Shown one piece after another: positions 15,571 through 26,771 of a stretch of DNA of 64,000 bases. The notes beneath the pieces were generated by a model. That model was not told the DNA's origin. It was given only the letters and a program-made list of their open reading frames with translations, and ran no database searches. The translations under genes and the position numbers were made by a program. Numbering within the stretch: the stretch's first letter is position 1; each line of letters begins with the position of its first letter. Source of the DNA: Seison nebaliae (Eukaryota > Rotifera > Pararotatoria > Seisonacea > Seisonidae); contig JALJEE010003232.1 of NCBI GenBank assembly GCA_023231475.1, positions 1 through 64,000 of the forward strand, given 5' to 3'.

Positions 15571-15753
15571 TCCGTTACAGTCTGATCAGAATTAAATTTA
15601 GTTGACATTGTTAACAAATTTTAATAGAAATTGAACACAAACATAAAATGATAAATAAAAATGGAAATCAAATAAAATGAATGATCAAATTAGGGAAATA
15701 ATTTTAAATTTTTTTTCAAATTTCTCAACTCAGCAATTGATTTCGCATGTCTC

Positions 15754-16512
15754 TTATATGATCTTCTGCATTCTCTGTCGGAAAGGAACAATTGGAAAAG
15801 TTGACGAAAGGAATTTACAAAATTTACCAAGATGTTTGTCGATTTTGTTCGAGTGTTTGACGAACAACGGTTTGATGATCTTATAATAAATTATAGATGA
15901 ACCGCCAGCGTGTCCTGGTGTCATACACCAAATCAGAAAGATGCACTGGAAAAAAATTAAATATAAAATTTCCGGAAATATATCGAACTTTAGTAAGCCA
16001 ATATAAAGGAAGCCATGAAGTGAACCAGGAAGTGACGGATTCGATAATTACGAACATGGAAAACACCACCCAATAAATTAACCATTTAGTATCATCGTCT
16101 TTCGGTTTGGATTCGATTGCATGAATACTTAGGAAAAAAATTCAAAAAAAGGTAAATTTAAATTTTACGATAATAACCTCATATAAGCCGGATAAATAGT
16201 TCCAATAAAATTTGAAATGAAATTAGCTCCATATCCAAATACCAAATAGACTGACAACAGACCAATTCCCCCTATGAACATTTGGAAATGAATTGAAGGA
16301 AAATTTTTTTAATTGAAAAATTTTTTTTTAAAAATAACAATTTTGTTTGACAGAAAAAACTATAGAAAAAACAACTTACCAAATAACAAATGCCGACGAT
16401 TGATACCCGTCTGCACTTCCAATTGCTTCATTCGACGACCGAATGCGGTGTCATTGTCCAAAATGTTATTGCAAATTTCATTGAAACGGTTCTTCAGCTG
16501 TGTCTGTGCCAT
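15754..16512 (-). CDS. REEP5: REEP5/DP1/Yop1-like ER membrane-shaping protein
   Basis: TB2/DP1/HVA22 family protein that curves tubular endoplasmic reticulum through paired membrane hairpins. Four exons, 16512-16380, 16271-16178, 16127-15989 and 15945-15754, splice in frame to about 185 residues, close to the 189 of human REEP5. Recognisable parts are the N-terminal LDNDTAFGRRMKQLE helix, LLFGGIGLLSVYLVFGYGANF, IYPAYMSIHAIES, KDDDTKWLIYWVVFSMF and the last exon's PGHAGGSSIIYYKIIKPLF, all co-linear with REEP5/6. It is transcribed away from RNF32 across 252 bases. Confidence 0.92.
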
Positions 16513-16764
16513 GTCAAATTTTTTGTCTTGCGCAGAATGTTCCAGAGATTAATAATTAATATGATCAAGCGAAACTCTTGTCAATAAACATGCGATAGTA
16601 GAGTGACCGAGAAGAATTTGAGCATTGGTTAAAAATTTGATTTTAAGCTGAAATTCAATTTTTTCTTTTCATCGACTTTTACTCCAAATTTATTTCTGCG
16701 ATTTATTTTCATGAATAAAACATGGTTTCTATGGAAAATATATAAATAAAAAAAATAAATTAAA
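16513..16764. promoter_or_regulatory. Putative bidirectional promoter, REEP5-like / RNF32-like
   Basis: The two start codons are head to head with only 252 bases between, so the upstream controls of both genes must lie here or inside the genes. No specific factor site is recognised. The sequence next to the RNF32 start is A-rich (TATAAATAAAAAAAATAAAT). Confidence 0.4.
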
Positions 16765-17967
16765 ATGTCCCTGCCATCTATTGGTCATATCGCTGCAAAT
16801 GCACAAAATGATTTGATTAATGAATTATCCTTAAATCGACGACGGAACAAAAAGAAGAAAATTGGAAATAGTTCAAAGAATAAAATTATCAAGGAAGCTA
16901 AAGAACTGAGCAAAGTGTTTTCCGTGGAATATGATCATGAAATTGTCATAAGAAGTTCATCCGATGATACAAAAATTGATTGGGATTTGGGGAAAATTAG
17001 AGGACAAGCCATCAAATCACCTAACTGTAATTTATGTTATGAAAAATTTGAATATTCGATTGAAACTCTTCTGCCATGTTCACATTCATTCCATTTGCAT
17101 TGTATGGAATTGTACGAAAGAAATCAATTATCGGTCGAATATTTGAAATGTCCATTATGTCGACAAATTTATTTGAAACGATTAATTTCTTATGAAAGTT
17201 AAAATTATTTTCTCTAGATTTTTTTTTCATGAAATTTTCCAGATCGTCATAAACTTTTACTGAAATCGATAGTTGCATTTCAAGCGATGTATCGCGGATA
17301 TTCCAATCGGAAGGAGACGTATAAAAATTGGAATCAAATGAATTACAGATTGGAGGGAAGAACTATAAATTGTTTACGGTTAAAAATGGATATGAAACAT
17401 CGAATGTTGTTAGTCAATTTAATAGTTCGAAGTGATTTTTATGTAAATTATAGAAAAGAAAAAAAGATCGAACAAAATCATCAGAAAGAAATATCGGCCA
17501 TTTTAAATGAATCTAATCAATTAATAAGAGAACAAAGAAATTTAGTTAATTCCATAAGCCAAATGAAAACTTTGGATTGGATCTCAATTTTGAGGAAGTT
17601 TAAAAATAGATTTATTTTCCATTCCAATACCAGTATTTTATGTTCGATCTGTCACGTGAAAATCAATTGGCCTAATTCCAATAAGAATCCAATATATGAA
17701 GAGTATGACAATTCCAATCACTTGATAGTTGGGGAAATATTTTACAAGAATTCAATAATTGAAAATTTTGGAAAGAGAATTAATCTGAGAGACTCATTAC
17801 AAATCAAATCATTCCATCAGAAATGGAACGAGATGAAATTAACTTTACTCTCATGTTCGCATGTTATCCATCGTCAATGTGCAATGGAATTGGAAAGAAA
17901 TAATGAAAACCAATTAGAGTGTAAATGTCCCGAATGTCGAACGATTTATCAAAGAATTTTATTTTAA
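16765..17967 (+). CDS. RNF32: RING finger protein 32-like (double RING with IQ motif)
   Basis: Putative E3 ubiquitin ligase; the vertebrate gene is expressed in testis and sperm. Two exons (16765-17197 and 17243-17967, 45-nt intron) give 385 residues. Domain order is the RNF32 signature. RING 1 is at residues 90-136 (CNLC, CSHSFHLHC, CPLC). Next comes an IQ calmodulin-binding motif (IVAFQAMYRGYSNRK). RING 2 is at the C-terminus (CSIC, then CSHVIHRQC and CPEC). In RING 2 about 70 residues separate the first cysteine pair from the third ligand, an unusually long loop. The human protein is 362 residues. Confidence 0.9.
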
Positions 17968-18272
17968 TAAAAATCATTAAAATAAAACCATTTTTCTATT
18001 CCCGAAAATGTCAGGAAGAATTTGCATAGCAACATTTACTAATTAATTAAGTTTAGTGATTAATTAATAGAATGAAGTTTAGTCATTTGAATTAATAATT
18101 TTTTTATTTTTTATGTCAGATTATTCTATTCAAAATTTATTGAATTTTCTAAACTTTTAAGCAAAAATAAGAGGAAAAACTGAAAAGATTATATAGAAAT
18201 ATTTTAACAAATTAATTTTAGATACTAAAGAAGAAGGTGAAAAATTAAATGACATGACACATATAAATTCGT
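17968..18272. other. Short convergent intergenic region
   Basis: AT-rich, with AATAAA overlapping the RNF32-like stop at 17966-17971. No other feature. The RNF32-like and NCKX genes converge here. Confidence 0.5.
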
Positions 18273-20724
18273 CTATTCATCACACATGGGAGGATTGACG
18301 TAACCGAAAACATTTGACTCGATTAATACAGAAAATAAAATGTATGTGGCATAAATTACAAGAAAAATGATTCCAATTCGACGATCCAAATACCATTTAG
18401 CCCAACGTATAATTCCAATCTGTTTAAATAAAAAATTTCAAATATTTAAATGAATCAGAAATTCAAAACCGTTACAGCGATACATCCGAATAAAAGAATT
18501 ATGTTGAAAAATAAACCATTGCTATTTATTCGAACTGGCTTTCCTGTACATGCTTGAATGAACCAAGGTAGTGCTAAGCCTAGAAGTATATCAAATAAAT
18601 TCGATCCGAATGTATTCGAAACGCCCATGTCAACGAATCCATGTTTAACGACAATAATCGAAGCCAGTGCATCGGGAACGGAAGTACCGGCCGCCAGAAA
18701 TGTAATACCCATAATCGAATCAGATATATGGAAAGTGTGGCCGAGAATTGTAACCTATTCATGTTAAATTTATTCAAAATATTTCAAATTATTTTTATAA
18801 AAAATTTTAACCATCCAGACAAGAATATAGGAGAAAACGGCAATATAGAATAAAGTAACGGTGAAGGTAAGAGGATACCAATTTTCATATCTAAGATCAA
18901 AAAAAAAGTATTTGAGACGTTTTTGTGAAAGTTTAAACTTTTCTTTTCGACAATCTGGTATGGTATAGTGGAAAATGATGTGTATGGGGAATGTTAGTAA
19001 CCACCAGATAAACTGTAAACGATATCCCGGTTCGAATGGCGGACGATGTCTCCATTTTACCAAATCTTCACTTGCTTCCAACACACTTAAGAGAAATGAG
19101 GGCGAATATTGGTAATTAGGAGAAAAACCTGCATTTATGTTGTAAACGTAAACGACGATTCATTGTGTCGAAGTTGATACCGTGAGAATTTTGATAAGTA
19201 TTTTTCTGATATTCAACTTGATAATTTTTCATTTTCCAATATTTTAACTAAAAAACAATTTGAGTAGAATTGAATAATTTGATGGAACTTCAGCAACAAT
19301 CAGCTTTCCAGCCATTTTAAATCTAGTTTTCTGTCTAAAATATCGTGTGATCATCATTCGGAGACCCATATCAGAAAAATCTTTATGATGAGGTTGAGTA
19401 TAATAAAGTTGGTCGACTGACATCAGATCGACCGGTTTCTCCAAATTTGGATATAATTCTTCATCCGTAAATTGTTCTGATATTATATTAAATTAGATAA
19501 TTTTGAAAATATGAAGGTACGATAGTGAACCGTATTTTCCCGCACCGACGTTTTTCGAATGTGCGTTATTGATGAGTGAATGTTCGCCGGCAACAAAATC
19601 ATCATCTTCTTCTTCTAACACGGCGTTGAATACTTCTTGATATTTGATTTTAATAAATGCATAAATCTTCTCGTTGTTCATCATCATCGTCACATACAGG
19701 ATGTAGAGGATCAACAGAATGAGACTTTCATACCAAGTTACTCGACTGTCATAGACAACCTGTTCAAACGGATCATATGTGAATAGTGTAAAAAGAAAGA
19801 GAAATGAACCAAAATTAATGCAATTACGCTAATAGAATAATAGATAGAATCTCTGGTTAATGGCCACCAAGAAAGTTTTGCTGCGGTTGTAGAAATTACG
19901 CCACAAACTCCAATAACGAATACGATATTAAAGACAGCAGATCCGACGATGGTTCCTAAACCCACGTCACCTTTCGTTATAAATACTCCAATGATTGATG
20001 TGAATAGTTCGGGTGCTGAACTACCGGCGGCCATAAATGTCGCCCCAGCCACATCCTCACTTAAGCCTAATTTCTATAGAATATTTTATTGTTGGTTCTT
20101 TTTTTAAAGAGACGCCAACTGTACAACATTTTCCCATTGCCGAAACGAAATATTCATCGCAAATTATCGCCAAGACGAGAAAAAGATAACAGATAACAAT
20201 AACGTGAACAATGAAGAGTCCCTTTGAACGAGCTGTTTCTCCGAAAAGATCAGGTGGGAAGGAGTTGATTGCTAAAAAAAATAAATATTTTGAAAAAAAT
20301 GGTCACAAGACTAGAAAAACGATGAAAACAAACCAGGAATTATACATCTTTCATGATAATATAAATCTCCGAATGTCTCGTTGAAATAATCAATAGACGT
20401 TGTGGTGAGATTAGAAGTCGAAGTAGATGTGGAAATAAAAGTAGTAGTAGTTGTTGATGTTGTAGTTGATGTTGTTGTGGTGGATCTGCTTATTCGATAC
20501 CGATTATTCCAATAAGCATAATTCCGACTATTTTGTGGATATCGATTATAATAACTTAATTAAATTTTAAAAATTAAAAATTTCGAAAAAGAAGGAGGAA
20601 ACTTGGAATATACGCGACGATTGTCGTAAGGTTGGGGCGCTAAAGACCTCGTATTATCAACTCGAGAACGTTTATTAAAATTGAAATAATAAATAACAAA
20701 TAAAATGATTCGATACCATCTCAT
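18273..20724 (-). CDS. SLC24A: Potassium-dependent sodium/calcium exchanger (NCKX, SLC24)
   Basis: Plasma-membrane antiporter that extrudes Ca2+ and K+ against Na+. ATG 20724 starts a signal-anchor-like segment. A Ser/Thr-rich extracellular linker follows (Thr runs near 20400-20490), then TM1 ([22 protein letters not shown]). The alpha-1 repeat is [20 protein letters not shown] with the key Glu. Then come a cytoplasmic loop with an acidic patch (EEEDDDF), TM segments, and the alpha-2 repeat [20 protein letters not shown] with its Asp, followed by [10 protein letters not shown]. The Asp in SNxFD is linked to K+ dependence in NCKX2 and is retained. The last exon encodes the final helix and ends at 18273. 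Several short introns. SLC24 subtype is not assigned. Confidence 0.93.
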
Positions 20725-23700
20725 GGTGATGGATTGGGATATGTCGATAATGATTATCGATAAATAATATCGAACATTATGTATAATATATATATCGAAC
20801 AATTCCTTTGAGAGTTAATCTAACAGTGAATGAATGATGCACGAAAAATGCACGAATTCATAAGAATGGTTGGAAATCATAAAAGAATTTCATAGAAATT
20901 TACAAATAGAAGACGAATTTTAATATTTCTCTCATTTGCAACTTCGAGGGAAATTGTGAACGATATGGAGATTATTCCATTCGATTGATACATTTCAATA
21001 AAATGGAGAATCTAACGAGTGAGATGGTCAATAAAAGAAATATTATTGTTCAAATAGGAGGAGAAAGAAGCATTTCGACATTCCCATATTCTCCATTGGC
21101 AATAATTCAACGAAAGAATTTATTGATGCACAAAATTCTCTCCACATTTCTCTCATTTTTTTGCTACATAATTTATTTGTTACTCCATAATACTTGAACG
21201 AATATCAATACAAATGTTATCAATTGGACGGAAACTGAGCGAAAAGTTAGTTTTCTTTGTTCTATGACTTATCTGTTCTCTCTTTCGTCACATCCTCCCA
21301 ATACATACTTATTTGGAATGCATTAATAATGCTAATCTGGAGACAATTTCATTCAACATCTTCAATGCTTAATTGCAATCGTCTTCTCTGCGATAAATAT
21401 TCAATTATTTTTCTTCTGCATTCCTTCTCAATTCCATGACGAATGGAATATGAAGTCGACTTCTGTCTCATGGTCGACTCGACGAACGTTACGGTGTTGT
21501 CAAACCAACTCCGATATTTATGTGTAGAAGGATGTGGACGATTGAAGCACAAAACTTTAATACACAGATGTAATAGCGTCCATATGTAAATAGTTGGAAT
21601 TTCGAAGGAATTTAATAAGAATATTTATGGAACATATTATTCAACAATAATAACAACAACTACAGTTTGATCTAATCATTATTATTCATGTATTTATGAT
21701 GGATGTAAATATAATTAAATTAGTCATTCAATGTTGTGATGAGACGTGTAATTGTGTCGATTGGACCAACTAAAGTTTTTTCCGGAAACGACTAAATTAT
21801 ATCGTTCTCATCGAAGTTGATTGGGATTTGTAATCTGTTTTCTCGAACGATAACGTCGTTGGCAGGTTAGTGAATTAAATGTTCGTTTGAAGAGAAAGAA
21901 GAACGGTATAAAAATGAATTAGGTATTAGGGAGGAATATGCGTGAAAGAATGGGGTAGAATGAAAGAATTCTACTTTCCTTTTCAAAATGTCAACCTATC
22001 TACTTTTCTGCATAATCGTTAGTTAGCGGAAATTTTCCACATAGAAATTTGTATTGTATGTTAGGGTGCGAGAAAAATATATTCTTCTCATTTTATCCTC
22101 GGTACATTCATAAACATCGAGAGACGTGAAAGCCAATAACGATCAGGCGAAAATGTTTCTCCACTTTTTCCAACGACGAAAAGTGAAGCAAATGAACCAA
22201 ATGCTACCAATTCACATGAGTGACTCGTTCAATACTATGCCGTCATTGAGCATCCAGATGCGTATTTGCCTAATAATTATTTTAATTATATATTTCTCTC
22301 ATTCTCAACATATATCTCATTCACTCATTCGCCATTCGTCGGATTGGACAAATGGAAATAAAATTAATACGATAATGATACGAATAAACGTAAATATAAT
22401 TATTCTTCTTCTTTAACAACTTTTAAGTAATCTTAATGATCTTCTCCTTCTCGATTTGGTGAGAGAAGCAAAGAAAAAAAAAGCCGGATAAACTCCTCTT
22501 CCATTTATCGGGAGATTCTCTCCATTTCCTTTCCTCAATCGAAAATGACATCGAAATCGAATTGTCTCACAAGAAATTTCGTTTCGTTAACTAATTATTG
22601 AGCGAGAAAAGACTCAGCAGTTGGAAGAAATCTCAAAATCAACGACTCTATTCTTGCTCGATGGAGGAATGGTTGTTGAAGATGGTTTTAGGGAAAGAAA
22701 ATATGAAAAGAAAACGATGAGAAAGTCATTTAACCATTCGTCATCGTACATAAAATAACACTCTGATAATGCACAATATTAGCAGGGCATTGTTATCATT
22801 ATGATTGCTTTTTATTACTTCCATAATCATTCTTCTTTCTCCTTATCGTTTATTGCTGGGTTGATACATGAAATTATTAGAAATAATGTTCAATTTGAAG
22901 TGCTTGCCATTGTCATCATTTGAAAGTTTTGTTGTTTAGGAAGAAGGGAATGCACCGTTCATTGTGATATTCGATGCCTCTTGTCAGAAAAGGAGAGAAA
23001 TAGAAAAGAAGAAGAAGGAGAGTAATGAAAAATGTTATTCCGTCTCCTTCCACAAACACACATACACAACTGAACGACTACTACATATTTTCGATGGAAA
23101 TTAATTCGTATAATTGAATGCGTTCATTATCGATCGTGATATGCATATGTTGTATCGATGTCACTAAAAATAAATTGTACGACTAATTACTCTTTTATTC
23201 AATCCAAACTCAAACAAAATTCGTTACGACAATTAGGCAGAAGAAAAAAGTATTTCCGTGGTAATAATTGAAAGAAGACAAACTATCTTCCAATTAGATT
23301 AATTATTAGATTTTTGCCATTCGCCCTCACAACATAATTCCAATTCGATTAATTGATTTGTTAATGAAATGAAAGACAAATATTTGGCAAATTTTTAATA
23401 TTATAAACAAATTCCATTTATCACATCATATCCCGTCAACAATATCACCATTGATAAATTGCTATCGAAAATAAATCGGAAGAATGATGTATTACAATGA
23501 ATCAAATAACTGTTCTGTCACATTTCTGATAATTAGTTTCCCCCTCCAAACACAAAAAAAACCCGAACATAAGATGAATGAAGCAAATATATTTTCATTT
23601 TCATCAATTTTCATATTTGAGCCGTTTGATAATTCTGTTATTAATTCGTAAGTTTTCGTTCAATTATCATTTCCTCCAAACTAGTCAATCGATTGTGTCG

Positions 23701-24490
23701 GATAAAAATGCTGATAGATAATCATCATCAGATAATTTAAGTAGTTGTAGGTCGGTCTATTTTTTTCATAACTTATATCGAATAATTCGTTGAATAATGT
23801 GAAAATAATGAATCAGATAAATATTTTTAATTTTTATTTAAATTCATTTTAAATACAATTTCATCACAAAATAGATTAATTCGAAAATTTAAGTTCAATC
23901 GAAAGTTTATTTGTTTTTAACATTTCCGAATAACAATTTAGTAACTTTATAAGTAACTAGAAAATTTTCGAATAGAAAATTTTAATTCTTTGGTAATTTT
24001 TTTACTTTTTCGAACTAAATTGTATGAAAGTTGAGGGAAATGGTCAACGTGTGAAATTATAATGATTATTTGATTGACTAAATTGTATTGAATTTCCTAA
24101 AAGATTTATGGAAATTTAATGGAACTGAAAGGAATATACTTGATACAATTTATTTGAAGGTCATGTTAGAGAATTTCTTGAAGAAGATTAATGAGAAAAA
24201 CAATTTGACAAATTAATTTATGAAGATGAATGAAAAATCTTAAAATATTGCATGCGAATGAATTAATTGCGCAATAGGAGAAATTGAAATGATGACGAAT
24301 TAATATTAGTTACGATTATGTCGTGCTGAACTCTTAATAGTGTAAGAATCATACCAAAAATAGTGACTACTGTTTACATAACGATATATAGGAAGTAAAC
24401 AAACATGGTAGCCATGGACTATGAATGGAATAAGATTCTTCATTCGATATAAAGTCTTTTGAATAAACAGCCGATACCATCTTGACAATT
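20725..24490. other. Gene-poor 3.7-kb region
   Basis: No supported gene. Open frames here (for example 22126-22416 +) are short, biased to Ile/Leu/Ser and without splice partners. Pyrimidine- and purine-rich patches occur near 22440-22520 and 22980-23060. As the sequence between two divergent genes (NCKX and the WD40/U-box gene) it may hold regulatory DNA, but nothing specific is visible. Confidence 0.4.
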
Positions 24491-26690
24491 ATGTTTCCAA
24501 TAATATCAGCGAACGATATTCATAAGCTGAGCGTAAATAAGGTAATTGGGTTAGATAGTGACCGGATTCTGACCGTTTCTGGCGACAAAAGTGCCAAAAT
24601 ATGGAATTTGAAAAAATTCAGCGAAGAATATCAATTAACGAATACTGTCGAACTGAACGAACACAAATATGCAGTTTTCGGTTGCGCTGTCTCCCAAAAC
24701 TATATAGCGACTTGTAGTACCGATGGATATTGTATAATTTACGACCGTCGTAATTGTTATATTTGATTTATCACACACCAATCACTCCCATCAAAATAGA
24801 TACACAAATTAAAAAATTTAAACATTGTGACGAAAACTCTTTAAGAGTCTGTCTCTTTAGTGATGATCAATCATTGTTAGTTACTGGTGACGATAAGGAC
24901 GGAAACATTTATATCTGGAATATTTCCAACATGAAAGAAGTGGAAGTTATGACGTTAATAATTTTTCTCATATTTTTTCTTATTCTAAAAAAAGATCGAA
25001 ATTATAATTAATTATTTAATAAAAGTATACATTCGAACTAAATAAAATTAGGGACGTACGTAGCGCAGTGGTCTATGCACGTTCCCAACGTCACAATGAT
25101 TGAGGCATACGTCTCAAGATAGGTAGGGATCTCCTAACACTGACTGTAAGGGAGGAGATCGATCAAACAATATTCAATTGCCCAGATTGGGATTTTCAAA
25201 AAAAAAAATTAGTTATAATTTAATTATAAAACTAGTAATTTATTATTATTTTTTTTTAATGAAATTCCCGACGGGATTAATTGAAGTATTGTTGATCGAT
25301 CTCTTCTTTTACGGTCAGTGGTAGGAGATCTCTACGTTGAGTGAAACGTGCGTCCCATCGCTAATTATTGTGTTATTATTATTATTACGATTCATTTTAT
25401 TTCTTTCATTACAATTTTAATTTAATTTAACTTAATTTTTTATGATAAGCTAATATGAAAATTTAATAATGAAATTAATAATTTATGTGATAATTTATTA
25501 ACTAAATTAGACGAGTATAAGTTAATTGATTATTTATAATTGAATAATTTTTAGAGTTATCAACAATACGATTTGTAATGAAGGATATCTCACATCAATC
25601 GCTTTACATAGTTCGAATGAATTAATTATTTCCGTTTTCACAAATGGCCGATTTCACTTACACGAGACTTATTATAATAGAAAATTCGCAACGAAAAAAA
25701 CCATCCCTAGCCAATATTCAGCCATCGTCAATAGTCAATTGTCGATAATCGATCGACCAATCACAAAAGTAAATGACATCCATGAGTTAGGATGTACGCA
25801 TGTTAAATTTGTGCCATTGAAAACAGGTTCGATTCGGTCTTAATATTTCGATGAATAAATTTCGAAAAGATTCCATTACCAAAACTATTGTTACTTCCGG
25901 TTTCGATAATAAACTATATCGATGGATTATAAAAAAGAATGGTAAAACAGGTTTAAATTTAATAATTTATTTTATTCAGATTTCAATTAATTATAATTAT
26001 CTACCATCGATTAGGTGTGACGAGTTTGACAAAAATGGGACAATTTGTTGGTCACGAATCATCAGTGATGGAATTCGATTTATTCAATCCGAATGAAGAC
26101 AAGAAAGCATTAAGTGATTATATATTGATCAGTTGTTCGATGGATAAATCATTGATCTTATGGAATTTGGTTAAATTTCAAATACCTAATATAATAGGCC
26201 TTTATTTTCGGGTTTCTAGGTGAATTGTCAAATGTTAAGAAAATTAAATGAACTCCATCCAAGAATGATAAATTCTGTCTGTTTCTTACCACGATCCATT
26301 AACGGACCAATTTTTGGGGTTTCCGTTTGTGCCGAGGCTCAAATGCACATCGTTCAAATAGTTTTGGAAGATCTGAAAGAGCAAAAACAATTCAGCGAAA
26401 CGACATGTGTTGATTGTTCAGTTGCACCGATGGTGAAGTTAGCGCCCGTACCACCCAGATATTGGTCGAAAATGCCATCTGATATGGTTTGTCCTATTAC
26501 GATGGAGCCATTTCAGGATCCAGTTGTTGCCAGTGATGGTTTTACTTATGAACGTAATGGAATAATGACATGGTTCAAACAAGGCAATACCATCAGTCCA
26601 TTGACAGGTGAACCTTTATCATCCACCCAACTGGTATTCAATACTACACTAAGAAAACTAATTGAAGACAAAGTAAAAGAACTACAATAA
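24491..26690 (+). CDS. WD40-repeat protein with C-terminal U-box (WDSUB1-like)
   Basis: Likely ubiquitin ligase with WD40 substrate-binding blades. Exons from ATG 24491 splice across introns of about 45-60 nt, except one of about 600 nt (24946 to about 25553) that carries two SINE-like copies. Blade signatures: RILTVSGDKSAKIWNL, IATCSTDGYCIIYDRR, LVTGDDKDGNIYIWNI, TIVTSGFDNKLYRWI, LISCSMDKSLILWNL. The last about 70 residues are a U-box: MVCPITMEPFQDPVVASDGF, TYERNGIMTWF, ISPLTGEPL. Human WDSUB1 has the same order with a SAM domain between WD40 and U-box. The linker here shows no SAM, so SAM looks lost or was never present. Ends 81 bases before the CFAP69 stop on the other strand. Confidence 0.82.
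25051..25208 (+). mobile_element. SINE-like element, copy 1
   Basis: Begins GGGACGTACGTAGCGCAGTGGT, in which TAGCGCAGTGGT (25061-25072) fits the tRNA A-box. No convincing B-box follows. The body carries GGGATCTCC, then CACTGACTGTAAGGG, GAGATCGATCAA and a CCCAGATTGGGATTTTC hairpin, and ends in a poly-A run. The body from GATCTCC onward matches copy 2 in opposite orientation, showing a dispersed repeat. It sits inside an intron of the WD40/U-box gene on the same strand. Confidence 0.65.
25249..25362 (-). mobile_element. SINE-like element, copy 2 (inverted)
   Basis: Read on the minus strand it gives GGGACGCACGT, then GAGATCTCCTACCACTGACC, AAGAGATCGATCAACAATA, a CCCGTCGGGAATTTC hairpin tail and poly-A. 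It aligns with copy 1 over most of its length, in tail-to-tail orientation about 40 bases away. It lacks the region corresponding to the A-box of copy 1. The same hairpin tail occurs at 63874-63890. Confidence 0.65.
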
Positions 26691-26771
26691 ATTCTTTGTG
26701 CGAAAAAGTATCAACATTTTTATTCTTTAAACTTACAATTTTAGTTAACAATAAATTTTTATTAAAATTTC

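Noticed and set aside
15277-16512. One gene joining the 97-residue ORF to REEP5
   Set aside because: The REEP5-like frame reaches its own stop at 15754 with the length of human REEP5; no clear donor before it.
22126-22416. 96-codon ORF in the gene-poor region
   Set aside because: Begins with GTG, low-complexity Ile/His/Ser content, no splice context or domain.
25051-25125. Functional tRNA gene
   Set aside because: An A-box-like sequence is present, but there is no B-box, no full cloverleaf and the end runs into a repeat body with poly-A.
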